From Atopsyche davidsoni (lineage: Eukaryota; Arthropoda; Insecta; Trichoptera; Hydrobiosidae), in the NCBI GenBank assembly GCA_022113835.1, contig JAILWY010000002.1, positions 10,084,501 to 10,148,500 on the forward strand: a DNA stretch of 64,000 bases. Reading direction: 5' to 3'. The notes beneath the pieces were generated by a model. It was not told the origin of the DNA and ran no database searches. It worked only from the letters and a program-made list of their open reading frames with translations. The first letter of the stretch is position 1, and the number at the start of each line of letters is the position of its first letter. Shown piece by piece: positions 35,422 to 47,790 of the stretch. A program made the translations under genes and the position numbers.

Positions 35422-38400
35422 ATGTCTGACAACTCTTCATCCTCGGCTAACTCGTCTCCCAAAATGGGCAGCAAGAGAAGAGTAGTTAAATGTTTTGATA
35501 GTGACGATAATAGTCAGTCTGACATTGAAACGAAGACTAATAAAAGTGATACTGAAAATGCAGAGGAACCTTCTGAGTCTACAACAGACCTAAAATCAAT
35601 CAGAATAAAAGAACGACGAAGCGAAATGACGGATAAATTCAAAAAGAGGTTTTCTAAATCAAAAAAGAAGAACAAAGCACATGATAATGAAAAAACTGTC
35701 AAAATCAACCCGAGCATACCCAAATCTCAAATACCAAACCTATCTGATTCTGATAGTGAATATAAGTCAGACAATAAACTTGAAGACAATGAAGATCATC
35801 CCAAACTTTTTAAATCAACCATACCAAACTTATATGACTCTGAAAGCAGTGATGATGCTGATGCTAAACGCAGTGACTCAGAAGACGATAAGGTTAAATC
35901 AATGCCACCCAAATCATCGGGACCATCTCATCATCCTACAGCTTTAAAAAAAAAGTCTAAAGGTGGCATCAAGCTGATAGAAGCTAAACCACAGAGGGTA
36001 ATATTATTTTAATTATTATTTATTAGAAAAGCTTAGTTATTGTATCTATTCTGCTTAAAAAACATTTTGTTTTTAATAATAAATTTATTTATTAATGAGC
36101 ACTATATAAAATAAAAAAACTTTTTGCTTTAACACCTAATGTTGTACAGAGAAGTACACAGAGTAAAAAGTTCGCAAATAATGACAATTTTTCAGAGAAA
36201 CTTAAATACATTCACAAATTTATTTATATTTCTCTGAATTTCTTTTCAGTTAAATTATAATTTTTTTTATCTTCAATACAATATTTATATTTCACCCTTA
36301 TTGTACCATTTTAACCTTAGACGTAGCTTTTAATTAATTAACTTGTTCCTCGGATCTATTAGTTGAGTAATATCAATCAAACCTGTTCATCATGTATAGT
36401 AAAAGTCAATATTTTATGTAGGATGATATTTTATAGATGTCCGCAAAGCAAGCGATGGAAAATATGCAAAAAATTAAAAGTGAGTCTGGCAGGATGATGA
36501 GAGAAAAGGAAGTCTCGCTGCCGTACCACCGACCCAAGCAAATATCTCTGAAGGATATTCTGGCTAAGAAAAAAATAAACCTGACTACAGGAAGCCAAAG
36601 GATGGGGATCAGGATGAATGAGAGTCAACTAAGGGACTATGCGTAAGTCAATGGAGGACCGTTGAAGTGGGACACGTGTAGTTTAGGGACATATAATCGG
36701 GCCTCAAGAAAACAGTATTTATTCACATTCACAACAGTGCTGACTCATGCTAAATCAATCTTACACATACTCAAACTAAGTCATTCCTAACTGTGCTGAC
36801 CCATGCTGAACCAATCCAAATACTGAACCATGCTGAGTCAAATAAGACATTCTTAACCCATGCTGAAACACAATCCTTTATCTTAAACTTCTGTTTGATT
36901 ACTTTAATTTTTTAGGAAAGAATTGGAAGAAAGAGAAAAGCAGATGATCGAACTTTGTAAAAGTGAGAGTGAAGAAGAGGAAGTGAATGAAAAAGAAGAA
37001 ATAATTGAATCCAAAGATGTCAAAAATAATTCTACTATAATATCAAGCGATGTCTCGGAACAAGAAAACAAGCAAGTGACTTCAAACGCAATCAGAAATT
37101 TAAGTGACGCTTTTCAAAAAGAAGAAGAATCTGACGTAGCTTTGAATAACACCAATCAGAGTACTGAAAAGAATAATAGTGTATTAGCTGAAGAAGTTGC
37201 TGCAGAAGCTTCAAACACTGCTAATCCATCGGAACCAGCAGAAATAGAAGCTATAAATATGGATGATACTGATAATGCTAATGACAATAACTTTGAAAAT
37301 AATCTTGATAGTAACAAAGATATCCCTACAAACATTGATTTAGATGAAAATGGAATGTTGAAAGAACCCGATGATGCTGAAATGCTAGATGTTTTTCAGG
37401 AAAAAAATGCTGAAGATTCTCCAACTGAAATGACCGACTTACTTGAGGGTGAATCCCAGTTAGATTCAAAGGCACTGCTTTGTGAGCAGCTAAGAATGAA
37501 ATATCTGCCTTCTAAATCCCAACCATCTGGTAATTGTGTTTCTTAGTATATCTTTAATAGCTTGAAATGGGAACTTGGAATGTTCATAAGTTTCAGCAGC
37601 TATTGTATCAAATAGTTCAGGGGTCCCCAGACTTTTTGGACCCAAGAGCATATTCTAGAATGCCGGCCGCGCGGTGGGCACCATTTATTTTTTCTAGGTA
37701 TATTTATAGTTAAACATAGGCAATAATACATAAATGCACAAAAACTATTTATTTCCAAAAATTTAATTATAAAATATAAAAAATATTGTTTATATTTTTA
37801 TCTAAAATAAATAATAAGTAGTAATAATAGCATAAAAATTCTAGTAATTGGGTTGGATTGGGCCAAATATGCAACGAATAATTATTTTTAATAGCAGCTT
37901 TAGAATGTAAATTTATAGCTAAAAATTGCAAACCAAACATGCAATTGTACATTGCATTTTTTGCAATTTATAGCAAAAATTGCAATTAGAACACGAAAAA
38001 TATCAGTTAGGGTCCGGACTAAGTTTATTAAGATTTTAATGCATTACAGAGACGCAGACAAACCAAACTACACCCATAAGATGCTATTTCAACAGGCTTA
38101 TATATAATTTTCTGGAAAGAATTATTATATTGAAAATTAGAACGATATAATTATTTTCGCGTATATTTCTTTGTTTAATTATCGTCCCATCGCAAAAATA
38201 TCAGACACTTTCACATCGCTTTCACCTCACCAATTCTATTGCAAAAATATCAGATAGACTTTCACATAGCTTTCACTTCACCAGTCCTATTCCAAAAATA
38301 TTGGAGTCACTTTCACATAGCTTTCACCTTACCAGTTTTATCGCAAAAATATCAGAGATACTTTCTAATAGATTTCACCTCACTTGTTCTACTGCAAAAA

Positions 38401-41400
38401 TATCAGAGTCACTTTCACATAGCTTTCGTTTCACCAGTCCTATCGCAAAAATATCAGAGACACTTTCTCATAGATTTCACCTCACTTGTTCTACCGCAAA
38501 AATATCAGATAGACTTTCACATCGCTTTCACCTCACTTTTATCAACGCAAAAATATCAGAGACACTTTCACATCACTTTCACCTCACCAATTCTATTGCA
38601 AAAATATCAGATAGACTTTCACATAGCTTTCACCTCACCAGTCCTATCCCAAAAATATCGGAGTCACTTTCATATAGCTTTCACTTCACCAGTCCTATCG
38701 CAAAAATATCAGACAAGTGAGGTGAAATCTCAAAGATTTCTCTACCGCAAAAATATCAGATTTATATTTATTCAACCACTTTTCAAGTATCTGAACAATA
38801 TCGTGAACGCTTTACTAGAAGACGTTATTACAGAGACAAACCAAACTGCACCCATAAGATGCTATTTCAACTGGTTTATATATGATTTTTTGGGAAGAAT
38901 TATTCTTTTGAAAATTATAATGATAAAATTATTTTTGCTTATATTTTTCTGTTTAATTATTTTATTATTAACTTAAAAAAAATTATCATAGTCGCACAGC
39001 AGCGGGCATACATAAAACATTCAGCAGGCTCTATAGTACCCGCGGGCATAGGGTTGGGGACCACTGAAATAGTTCATCACATATAGAATCTACAGGGGAC
39101 AGGACCCCTGTTAATCATTGGACCCATAATCATTTTTTTTAATTTAAATTTTTATTATTTTAGAAAACAGCAGGCAGAAGATTCTCTCCCAGATGCTACA
39201 ATCCAGTCTTCCAGACATCAAGCCGACCCTTACAGGATCGCCGGGTCATTTGATTGACTTAATATCGGGTGATGTTAAACCCTCTGGAGTTGAATTGCTG
39301 AAGCAGAAGTATTTAATGCACGCTGCAATGAAAACGCCCGGAGAAAGAGAAAGAGATAAAGAAAGAAGGTAAACACAAAATATTAACTTAACCACTTTCA
39401 AAGTTGGTAACCATAGAAAAGTATACTCCGCATCAATTGAGTTTCATTAATATTTATAAGTACATATCTTGATAATAAAGAGATTAAAGGGTTTACTGCT
39501 ATGGAAATCTATTATCTGTATCAAGCCCATCATCACAGCACTTTCTATCTTACTTATGTGAGTGGAATATCATTTTTTTAATAATTAATTTTTATTATTT
39601 CTATTTATCAATTCAGCGTCCAGTAAATGAAATCAAAAATGTATGTATTTAAAGAAACATTTTTTTGTCAAAGGATCAAACCTGGAGCTGCTCTATTTGA
39701 ATTAAAAAAGATCCTGCAGGATCAAATATCTGATCAGCGTACCCAAGAGTGGACTAAACGTCTGGAGCAAGAGGCTCTGAAGAAGCAAGAAGAAAAGGGA
39801 GAACTCTCAGATTGTGAGGAATTTTTAGAAAAAGATGAAAAAGACCATGTTAGTAATGCAGATAATGATGATGCTTCTGAAGAAGGAGAGGAAGAGGAAG
39901 AAGAAGAAGAGGAAACTGAAATCAAGGAAGAAAAGCGTAAAAATAAATGCGGTTTCATAGACGAAGAAGCAGAGGATGAGGATGAACCTGATGGAGGAAA
40001 TGAACCTGATGATGATAGTGATGACGAAGAAAGTAGCGATGATTCTGATGACGAGCTTGCTACTGATCCACAAGAGAAGAAAAAGAACCTCACTCGGATA
40101 GTGAAAGCGTTTAACGATTCAGACAGCTCGGATGATGAAGCAACTCCCAAAACTTCTTTAAAGAAACCAACAACAAATATAATTCCCACCAATATTGAAG
40201 AGAATGTTACCAGTCAAGATAATGTTTTCCCCGATGCTATGAATACTCCAATGAAAAATACCAATACTCTGACAAGATCGGGAACATCTGATTTGTTTGA
40301 TTCACAATCTGTGGGGAAAAATAGTGAAAGCTTTTCCAATGAATGTAAGTTTATTTTTAAAACTGAAGCTTTTGAAGACATATGCAGGATCAATGTAATC
40401 AACTGCTAATAAGATCATTTTTTTACACTAAAAAACAATACACTATTAATGATATTTAAAATTATTTTTCATATGGAAGAAGTCATTTATGCGATTAATC
40501 AGGCTTATTGATGAATAAGACTACCCTTGAATTCACTTTGTAGGGGAAGACGAGCTCCCGCTAGGCCAGAAGTTTTTGGCGCCTGACACTCCCGTCTCCC
40601 TCGCCAAGAGCATCAGCATGAACAGCGACCATGATCTGAGCAGCATGCACGGCCACGGGGGTGGGCGCTCGGACTTGGCCGGCCTCGTATCGCCTCTGAT
40701 CAAACCCAACGCCTTACAACAGATTGACTCCACCAGCAATGTATGCCTTTCATAATTAAAAACTATAATCTTTATTTAAATAATTTAGTTTTTTCGTTGT
40801 GAGCTTTTTGTAATCCACGACCGGATGGTTTGATTTGTAATACACCAATACCTTGCTTTACGGCCTAGATACGTTCCACAAAACTTGGCCGCTAAGCGAA
40901 AAGCCGTATAACGAATCAATTATTCTAATACAAATTCATACAAATTCAATGAGATCGGTTCCAAATTTGTTAAATATGTATCACTTTTTACACATTCTGG
41001 CCATATTTTTTTCCAAACATGGTTCATTGTTGTTAATTTTAATTCCTTCCATGATTCACTGATGCTGTCAACAGCATCCTTGATGTTATAGTTTTTCCAA
41101 AATGATTTAATTAAAGCTTTACCATCGGTTTCCCTTATAAGTTGTCGGAAAGTTCGGCGTAGGTAATATGCCTTAAAAGTGGCTATTGCACCCTGATCCA
41201 TTGGTTGGATCAGAGCTGTTGTATTTTTCGGAAGGTACTCAATCATGACATCTTCAGATAGCTCGGATAAATTAGTAGGATGCCCTGGTGCATTATCCAA
41301 AATTAGCAAAGCCTTGTTGGTTAAGTTATTGTCTCGCAAATATCTTTTCTCTTCTGTACAAAAGTGATTTTTGAAATCCTCAAAAGTAGCTTTAGTCATC

Positions 41401-44400
41401 CAAGCTTTCTTGTTGGATTTCCATATGACGGGTAATTGATTTTTATTTAGTCCTTCAAGAGGCCTTGGATTTTCGGACAAATATATTAAAAGTGATTTTA
41501 CCTTAAAATCACTCGCGGCATTTGCACCAAGTAGCAAAGTTAATCGTTCTTTAGACACCTTATAACCTGGCGCAGATTTTTCGGTTTTTGAAATGTACGT
41601 GCGATCAGACATTCGCTTCCAATAAAGCCCTGTTTCGTCTACGTTAAACACTTGTTCAGGTTTATAACCACCTCTTTCAATAATTCCCTTTAAAATTTTG
41701 GGATATTCCTTAGATGCGGCCTCATCGGCGCTAGCTGCTTCACCTTTCATTTTCAAATTATGCAAGTTAAATGTATTTTTAAATTTTTCAAACCATCCTC
41801 GGCTTGCTTGGAATGTGACATCTTCAGGAGATTCATTAGTATCTCCATTCTTCAAATTTTCGAAAATACTTAAAGCTTTTTCCTGGATAGTCATTTGACT
41901 CATTGGCATTCTCCGTTTGTTATTGTCCTCAATCCATATAATCAATAGTTAAAATAAGTTTAATAAAAAAATACATACATATTAAAAAAAAATAATTTGT
42001 ACATACATACATATGTACTCACGTACTAAAAATGTCCTTCATTATTTCCAATTTTTCCAGTTAATGTGTAACAATCAGTAATAAATATGTACATAAAACA
42101 CTCACAGACAAGTCTAAACCAGCCGCTCTATGAGCATACACTGAATAACGATCGTAAACAAAACAACATCGAAAAAATGTTTTTTTGGGCCGTTATAGCG
42201 AAACATTTTAGGCCGTATATCGAAAACGTGCCTTAATTGAAAAGGGCCGAAGCGAAAGGCCATATAACGAGCGGCCGTATAGCGAGGTATAGGTATACTC
42301 AATATTTAAACAACTAATATAAATAGCCAAATCACTAGGAGATAAATTACACGCATTTGTTGTAAGACAAGTAGAACGCTGGGGAACGGTCTATTTGACC
42401 TATACGAGTATTATAGATATTTTTAAAATGTTAATTCTTAGAATTGGCTTTGGAATTGACTCTTTGAATTATATTACAGACATCTATTGATCAATCACCG
42501 AATTCTGCTATACTAACGTCGCCTTGTACTAAGAAGTCATCTCCATATGCAGCAGAGAAATATTCCAACCTTCAAAAGAAGCTATTTATGGACTCGCAAC
42601 CCACACAGGTATTTAATATTAATTTTTCATAATATGTTGGTAATATAATATATTTGACCTTAATATAAAGTTGTTATTATTTTATTTACTATCAAACAAC
42701 ATTTTAGATTATTATTTTTATATATTATTGTTCAGGTAATTAATATGCACAAATTTCTTCTTTGTTTTTAGGATTCTGAAGAGTTAGCAAACCTGTGTTC
42801 TGGAGAGTTTCCTTCGCTGCCCGACAACTCTGTTTGTCTGTTAGAAAATAGAAATAAGTCTTTGCTATTTGATAAAAAGGATTCCACTCAAATGACGCAA
42901 AACACCGAAGACGAGCTGCTGGGACTCTGCACTGGAAAATTTGTGGGCATCAATGATAAAAATCAACAACAGAACACCACGGTAATAAGATATTAATTTT
43001 ATATGATTACACGTTTCTTTGAAGTAATTTTCAACATATTCTCTAAAATTATTCATTGTTTACTAAAAATTCTAAAACAGAGAAAAATTTTCATAAATGT
43101 GTTTTTTAAACTTTAACTGTGACCAATAACGTAGTCAATAAGCAACCACGCTAACAATTGAGCTGCTAGAAAGTTAAACATGTATTTTTGTTTTATTTCA
43201 TGTTACAAATTTAAAGTAGCGCGTCATACTGTCATTTAATTTTATTTTCTAGCATATTTTATAGTTTCATCTGGTTTATCAATGATAACTGAACATAGTT
43301 GACATTTTTTATTGATTCTTCGCATAAACTGACTAAAATTGTGTATTATAATATTTTATCTATAAATTTTCAGGTTGAGGATCTGGAATCCCAGAACATT
43401 ACTTTGACATGGTCAGAGTCTATGAATACAGAAAACATACCGAACATAAATGAATTAATAGCGAGATCTACAGAAACTGACTCTGGCATCACCAAATCAA
43501 TAATAATTGATAATAAATCACATAATACATCAACTCTCTCTGAGATCCCTCCAACTTCAGAATCACCATTAAAAACTAATGATATCATAAAAACTGCCAG
43601 CCCAAAACCTACTGATAAATCTATCATTATCAATGGTGTTAAAAACCAACCTAAGACCATAAAGTCCTTCTTCACTCGGGGTCCTATTGTCAAAGATACA
43701 ACCGCTGCAGTGAACGTTGAGACAGAAGTCGCTCCTAAAATCGTTGCTTCAAACCAGTACGGAAAGTTCATCATTATGTCGTCTGATGATGAAGCAGCAG
43801 AAGAGGCCAGCGGGACGGACACAAAGAAATTGGTGAAATCGAAGAAGGAACGCAAAAAACTAAAAAAAAAACGGCAACAGCTTCAAATATCTGGTTAGTA
43901 TAAACTATAGTATTATTAGTTTATAGAGCTTATAAATTGTGCTCATTATTTCGTATTATCGAAAATAGTATTTTGAGTTTTATTATATTTCTTGAAAAAT
44001 GTAAAAGTTTTATATATCTATTTCTTGCTTTTCTCTCTTTTTATTTCCATTCATATTTTTATTTTTAAAATACAGTACATAAAAGACAAGCTAGCAACAC
44101 CTATAAGTACCTGCAATTTATGCATTGATATTATCTATATGCTTTTATTACTGTATCATCTTACCTGCATATTTGTGACAATGATCTATTACACTCACAA
44201 GTGACATGAGGTTAAGTTTTTTTTTTGATCTTGATATTTTTAGTCAGTCATAAATTTTTATTATTCTTCTCTAACATAGTAGACAAAGGTAATTTTTAAT
44301 ATAATGTGAAATCCGTGTTCAGACTTAAGCATCATTATATATATATAACTTGACCATGTGAATATAAAAAATTTAATAAATTGTACTGTTGGTGGCCAAT

Positions 44401-47400
44401 ATGAGAAAAGAAAATTCCGAACCACATAACTATCGCTATCAAGTTGCATTTTCTGTTATTCTTTTATTTCAACATAAAACTCTGTGCGCTGAATCTTCAT
44501 AACCACAAAAAATCTGTATCTACTGGATTATTTACCTCTTTATAAGAGAGAGGAGAGAGATCAATTTCTACCTTTTATGATATTAATAAAAAACGTAGCA
44601 TCTCTTAATTTTGATCTCGATACCTCACTTTAATGGTAAACAACTTTAGTGGTTAATTACAGCTAATGTGTAGAGGTAATTACAATAATTTTCGCAATTT
44701 CAGATGAATCAGATTTATCAGACGAGGAAGATTATGAAGAGAGTGCTCCTGTGATCGATAATGACGATAACAATGTGATGGATTCAGAACGCCTGGTTGA
44801 ATATGACTCTGAAGAAAATGAGGTAACATTTATTATTATTTTTTTAATCTTATTATTTATAAAAATAAAACACCAAACTTCACATTGTGTGGTCTATGCA
44901 AGCAGAAAAGTTATTAATCACTTCATAAAGAAATAAAGTATATTTTCAATATTCTATTAATTTTTCAACATTGATTATTTTTTTATAAGAGTATATATAA
45001 CTAACCTTAGTACATATAATTTATAATTCATGTCTGATATAAGAATATTTATGGGTCTAGGTAGGAATTATTATTATTTTTTACGTTTGAATTTTGAAAT
45101 GATTAGATTTTCGAATTGCGGCTAACATGCATCATAAAGAAAATATCTTATGCTTCCAGGTTGAGATACAGCCAGAACAACCACTAAAGAAGAAGAAGAA
45201 AACGACTTCAGAGTTTTTCGACCAAGAAGCAGAGCTGACTTCGGAGGATGAGTGGCAAGGCTCAGGAGACGAAGACGAGCGTGGACTCGATCAACTAGAG
45301 TGGGAGGCGGGAGACGCTGACCAGCTGGACCATGGAGCCGTCAAGAAACAGCTGGAGAGGATTCACTTGTAACTGTTAATTATATACTAATCTGTGAAAT
45401 ACATAGCGACCAGTCATAAGCCTTGCGGGTCACCATTCCCTGCAGCAGGCCTTTATTTTTCTTCAAATTAAGGGTTTAGCCCCAGGCAAGTTCATGGATA
45501 CTCAGATCTTATGTATTTCAGGCGAGAAATATTGGATCAAGATAAACAAGAAGTGAGGATACTTCAGGAGATGCTGCTTGAAGATGGAGATCTCGAGGGC
45601 GGCACAAGGGAAAGGAAGTTTAAGTGGAGGAACGTCGGTCAGTTAAAACTTTTAACAATATAAGTATGTTTGTTATCAACCGACCGAATTAGGTTTCTAA
45701 TTGCTATGATTTCTATTAGATACTAGTATTGAGAGTGGTGCTGTAGTAGCTGATGATGAGTTGGACGGTGGTAATGCAGAAGAAGAACTATCAGAAGAAC
45801 AATGGCGCAAACAGCGACACGAACGTGAATCATTTCTTCGGCAAATGGTAATTTTACTATCTTTCTGCAACTACAATATATAAATCCCTTGACCATCTTT
45901 ATCAATCTTAAAGTAAAAACATCTTCATTGAAACTAATATCAAATTATTATTTAATGTTTTCACCAGGATTTCGATAATACTCTTGTTCTGTTGTAATTT
46001 CTTAAATTGCTCATTTTTACTCTTTTAATTCCTGTCAAATTTGTACATGATAATGACCCGATATAGTCTAGTCAACAACTTTAAATTGATTTGTTACAAT
46101 GGGTCACAAGAAAATCACATTTCAAGCTGTAAAAACAATAGGCTCATGAATGAACCTTCAAATTTATGACTTTAATATTTTTGACAGAAATTACTAGGTG
46201 GAATAACAGTAAACACTATTTACTAAAATTTATTTAAACTTAATGTTTCAATAACTTACTTTTGTTTATGCTATGTTTTCAGGAAAAAGAAAATAACACC
46301 TCAACATCATCTCATTTTTCTCAAGAGTATGAATCGAGCTTACTGATCTCATCAAAGAAGTCTTCTTTAGAGTCTTCATCACATCTCGGAGAAGCTAGCA
46401 AAATAAATAATGCACCTATACACAATGAACCGACTGATTGTTCAGAAAAAGTGGAGAATCTAAAGAGAAAGAATGCCATCAAAGACCTTCCCAGTCCGGT
46501 GAAGAAGCCATTCTCTCTGATGCAGGTAAGCAAAACATTTTTTCAGTTGGTGAGCACTTTGAAGATAAACAATCTGCAAGATTTATCTCTACATGTATAA
46601 TCTATGTATTTTTTTTACAAAATTTAACCCAAGTAATGCATGTTTGCACATGTTTATATACTTGCTATTTATTTCTATCATTTGTCATTTTAATCTCAAA
46701 AATTATACAGTATAAATGTTTTATTTATATTGCCACAGTTTTTGAGTTCATTGAAGATACAAAAATAAACACAATTTATTTTTTGTCAGTTTTACATTGC
46801 AAGATCTTTTTCAAATTATTTATTTTTCATTTTTATACTTAGTTTTATTAATTTTTACAGTTATTGTATAATATTATAGAAAAAAAAAGTTTACTCGTGA
46901 AAATTTTATAAATTTAACAAATTCTAGAATGAATTATTTTTTTTTACTTCTGCTTATGTTGTTTTTATTTTACTGTTTGCGTCTTTGGGAGGGATATTTA
47001 TTTTCTCTTAAGAAAACTACATCAACGAAAGAATTTATAAATTACACTGTAGAACCACCCACTCATTGGCAGTAGCTCTTAAAGCCTGTGAATAATTCAT
47101 ACATTAAATTGTAATTTTGCTCACCGTGATTATTTGATATTATATATGATTATTTTTAATTTCTTTTCTCAGAATAATGTACGGGGTTCATTCCTGTCTC
47201 GGGGACAAGCGGCCATGGCCCGACTCGCCTTGCTAGCCAAGAATGGAGCCCCAGCCAAAGGAGGCGATACACCCACCAACCTCAGCTCCTTGGCCCCCGG
47301 CAAAAAGAGAAACTTCGTCTTTGCCACCGTCAGCCCTCCTTGCCAAGACACAGCTCTGAGTGAGGAGACCAAGGTAATCAATCAAAATAAACATATCAAA

Positions 47401-47790
47401 ATAAGATATCTGATATATGCTCCGGTACTAGAGTTCAAAAAAATTCAAAATAAAAGAGTTAACTATGATACGTCTTGGCACCCAAGGGTCAAATGAATTA
47501 TCAATATAGAATATAATGTTCAATAATAATGTAAATTCTTTTTTTTATAGACAGAAAGTTGTATCTTTTATGGGACATGGGCCTAATTTTGCACATGACG
47601 AGACATGGCAAGCTTCTGAAATGTTAAAAACTTTTAGGTACCTAGAATTTAATTTACTTTTATATCTTTCCAGTTGGCGAAGAGAAAAGCAACATCTGAA
47701 CTATCAACCCCAATATTGATTAAAAAGATAAGGGTGAACGAAAACTCCGTTTCAAAATCAAGAAAAAGCCTTATGGATCATCTAGAATAA
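35422..47790 (+). CDS. CLSPN: Claspin, replication checkpoint adaptor
   Basis: Fork-associated adaptor that lets ATR activate Chk1 and supports normal fork speed; nuclear. Exons: 35422-35997, 36437-36642, 36916-37529, 39164-39368, 39674-40344, 40544-40740, 42480-42608, 42772-42981, 43374-43893, 44704-44822, 45160-45368, 45522-45637, 45720-45847, 46283-46525, 47173-47373, 47674-47790; 1294 aa, close to vertebrate claspin length. Seen: S/D/E-rich disordered N-terminus; conserved REKEVSLPYHRP segment at about 214-224; KPSGVELLKQKY at about 312-323; long acidic run (E5) at about 342-565; two Chk1-binding type motifs E-x-x-x-L-C-(S/T)-G-x-F with S684 and T728; basic KERKKLKKKRQQ block; FDQEAELTSEDEW; and a GGTRERKFKWRN segment typical of the family's C-terminal part. 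Introns 3 and 6 carry DNA transposons. AATAAA at 47814-47819. Confidence 0.93.
36734..36880 (+). repeat. Degenerate tandem repeat in claspin intron 2
   Basis: Two to three diverged copies of a roughly 57-bp unit containing GTGCTGACYCATGCTRAAYC and ATTCYTAAC segments. Not related to the other repeats in the window as far as I can see. Confidence 0.5.
37618..39066. mobile_element. Non-autonomous hAT element in claspin intron 3
   Basis: Terminal repeats CAGGGGTCCCCAGAC (left, 37618) and CAGTGGTCCCCAACC (right, read inwards from 39066) match 12 of 15. An exact 8-bp target duplication AAATAGTT flanks them (37610-37617 and 39067-39074). The element is 1449 bp and has no transposase. Inside, two direct repeats of about 130 bp (38046-38182 and 38829-38960) bracket a 51-bp minisatellite of about ten units. 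Terminal repeats and target duplication are seen directly; origin from a hAT parent by loss of the gene is inference. Confidence 0.9.
38191..38715 (+). repeat. 51-bp minisatellite, about ten copies
   Basis: The unit runs approximately CGCAAAAATATCAGAGACAC, then TTTCACATAGCTTTCACCTC, then ACCAGTCCTAT. Units differ by a few substitutions and alternate between subtypes (SACTTTC, ATAGACTTTC). Because 51 is divisible by 3, two plus-strand frames stay open across the array and give an artificial 17-residue repeat. I regard these open frames as by-products, since there is no start context, splicing or family match. Confidence 0.9.
40843..42295 (-). mobile_element. Tigger/pogo element in claspin intron 6
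   Basis: The ends read inwards share (C/T)ACC(A/T)ATACCT(T/C)GCT(T/A)TACGGCC, 23 bp with four mismatches, and each end is preceded by TA (40841-40842 and 42296-42297), the target of the Tc1/mariner-pogo superfamily. Further inverted similarity continues inwards (GCGAAA and GGCC blocks). Length 1453 bp. Contains a shortened transposase on the minus strand, opposite to claspin. Confidence 0.88.
40920..41945 (-). CDS. Tigger/pogo transposase, N-terminus missing
   Basis: 341-aa open frame matching the CENP-B/Tigger type of transposase (DDE_1 domain). The three catalytic aspartates are present: D103 in VFNVDETG, D217 in LLILDNAPGHP and D250 in IQPMDQGAIATFK, giving a DD32D spacing. Upstream of these are the end of the second DNA-binding helix-turn-helix (SQMTIQEKALSIFENL and FQASRGWFEKFK) and NLHNLKMKGEAASAD. 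The first helix-turn-helix, about 100 residues in relatives, is absent. The 350 bp between the open frame and the element end contain nothing that could encode it. Likely a deleted, non-mobile copy with a well-preserved catalytic core. Alternative: a short exon lies elsewhere, but I see none. Confidence 0.85.
   Translation of the reverse strand: MIIWIEDNNKRRMPMSQMTIQEKALSIFENLKNGDTNESPEDVTFQASRGWFEKFKNTFNLHNLKMKGEAASADEAASKEYPKILKGIIERGGYKPEQVFNVDETGLYWKRMSDRTYISKTEKSAPGYKVSKERLTLLLGANAASDFKVKSLLIYLSENPRPLEGLNKNQLPVIWKSNKKAWMTKATFEDFKNHFCTEEKRYLRDNNLTNKALLILDNAPGHPTNLSELSEDVMIEYLPKNTTALIQPMDQGAIATFKAYYLRRTFRQLIRETDGKALIKSFWKNYNIKDAVDSISESWKELKLTTMNHVWKKIWPECVKSDTYLTNLEPISLNLYEFVLE

Noticed and set aside
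38191..38715. CRISPR-like array
   Set aside because: Units are contiguous, similar along their full length and have no unique spacers; this is a minisatellite in a eukaryotic transposon.
38239..38976. Open frame of 245 codons with a 17-residue repeat
   Set aside because: It is the 51-bp minisatellite read in a frame that stays open because the unit is divisible by three. It lies inside a non-autonomous hAT element in a claspin intron, and a second frame is equally open.
39734..40192. Serine-rich open frame on the minus strand
   Set aside because: Antisense shadow of the acidic Asp/Glu-rich part of claspin exon 5.
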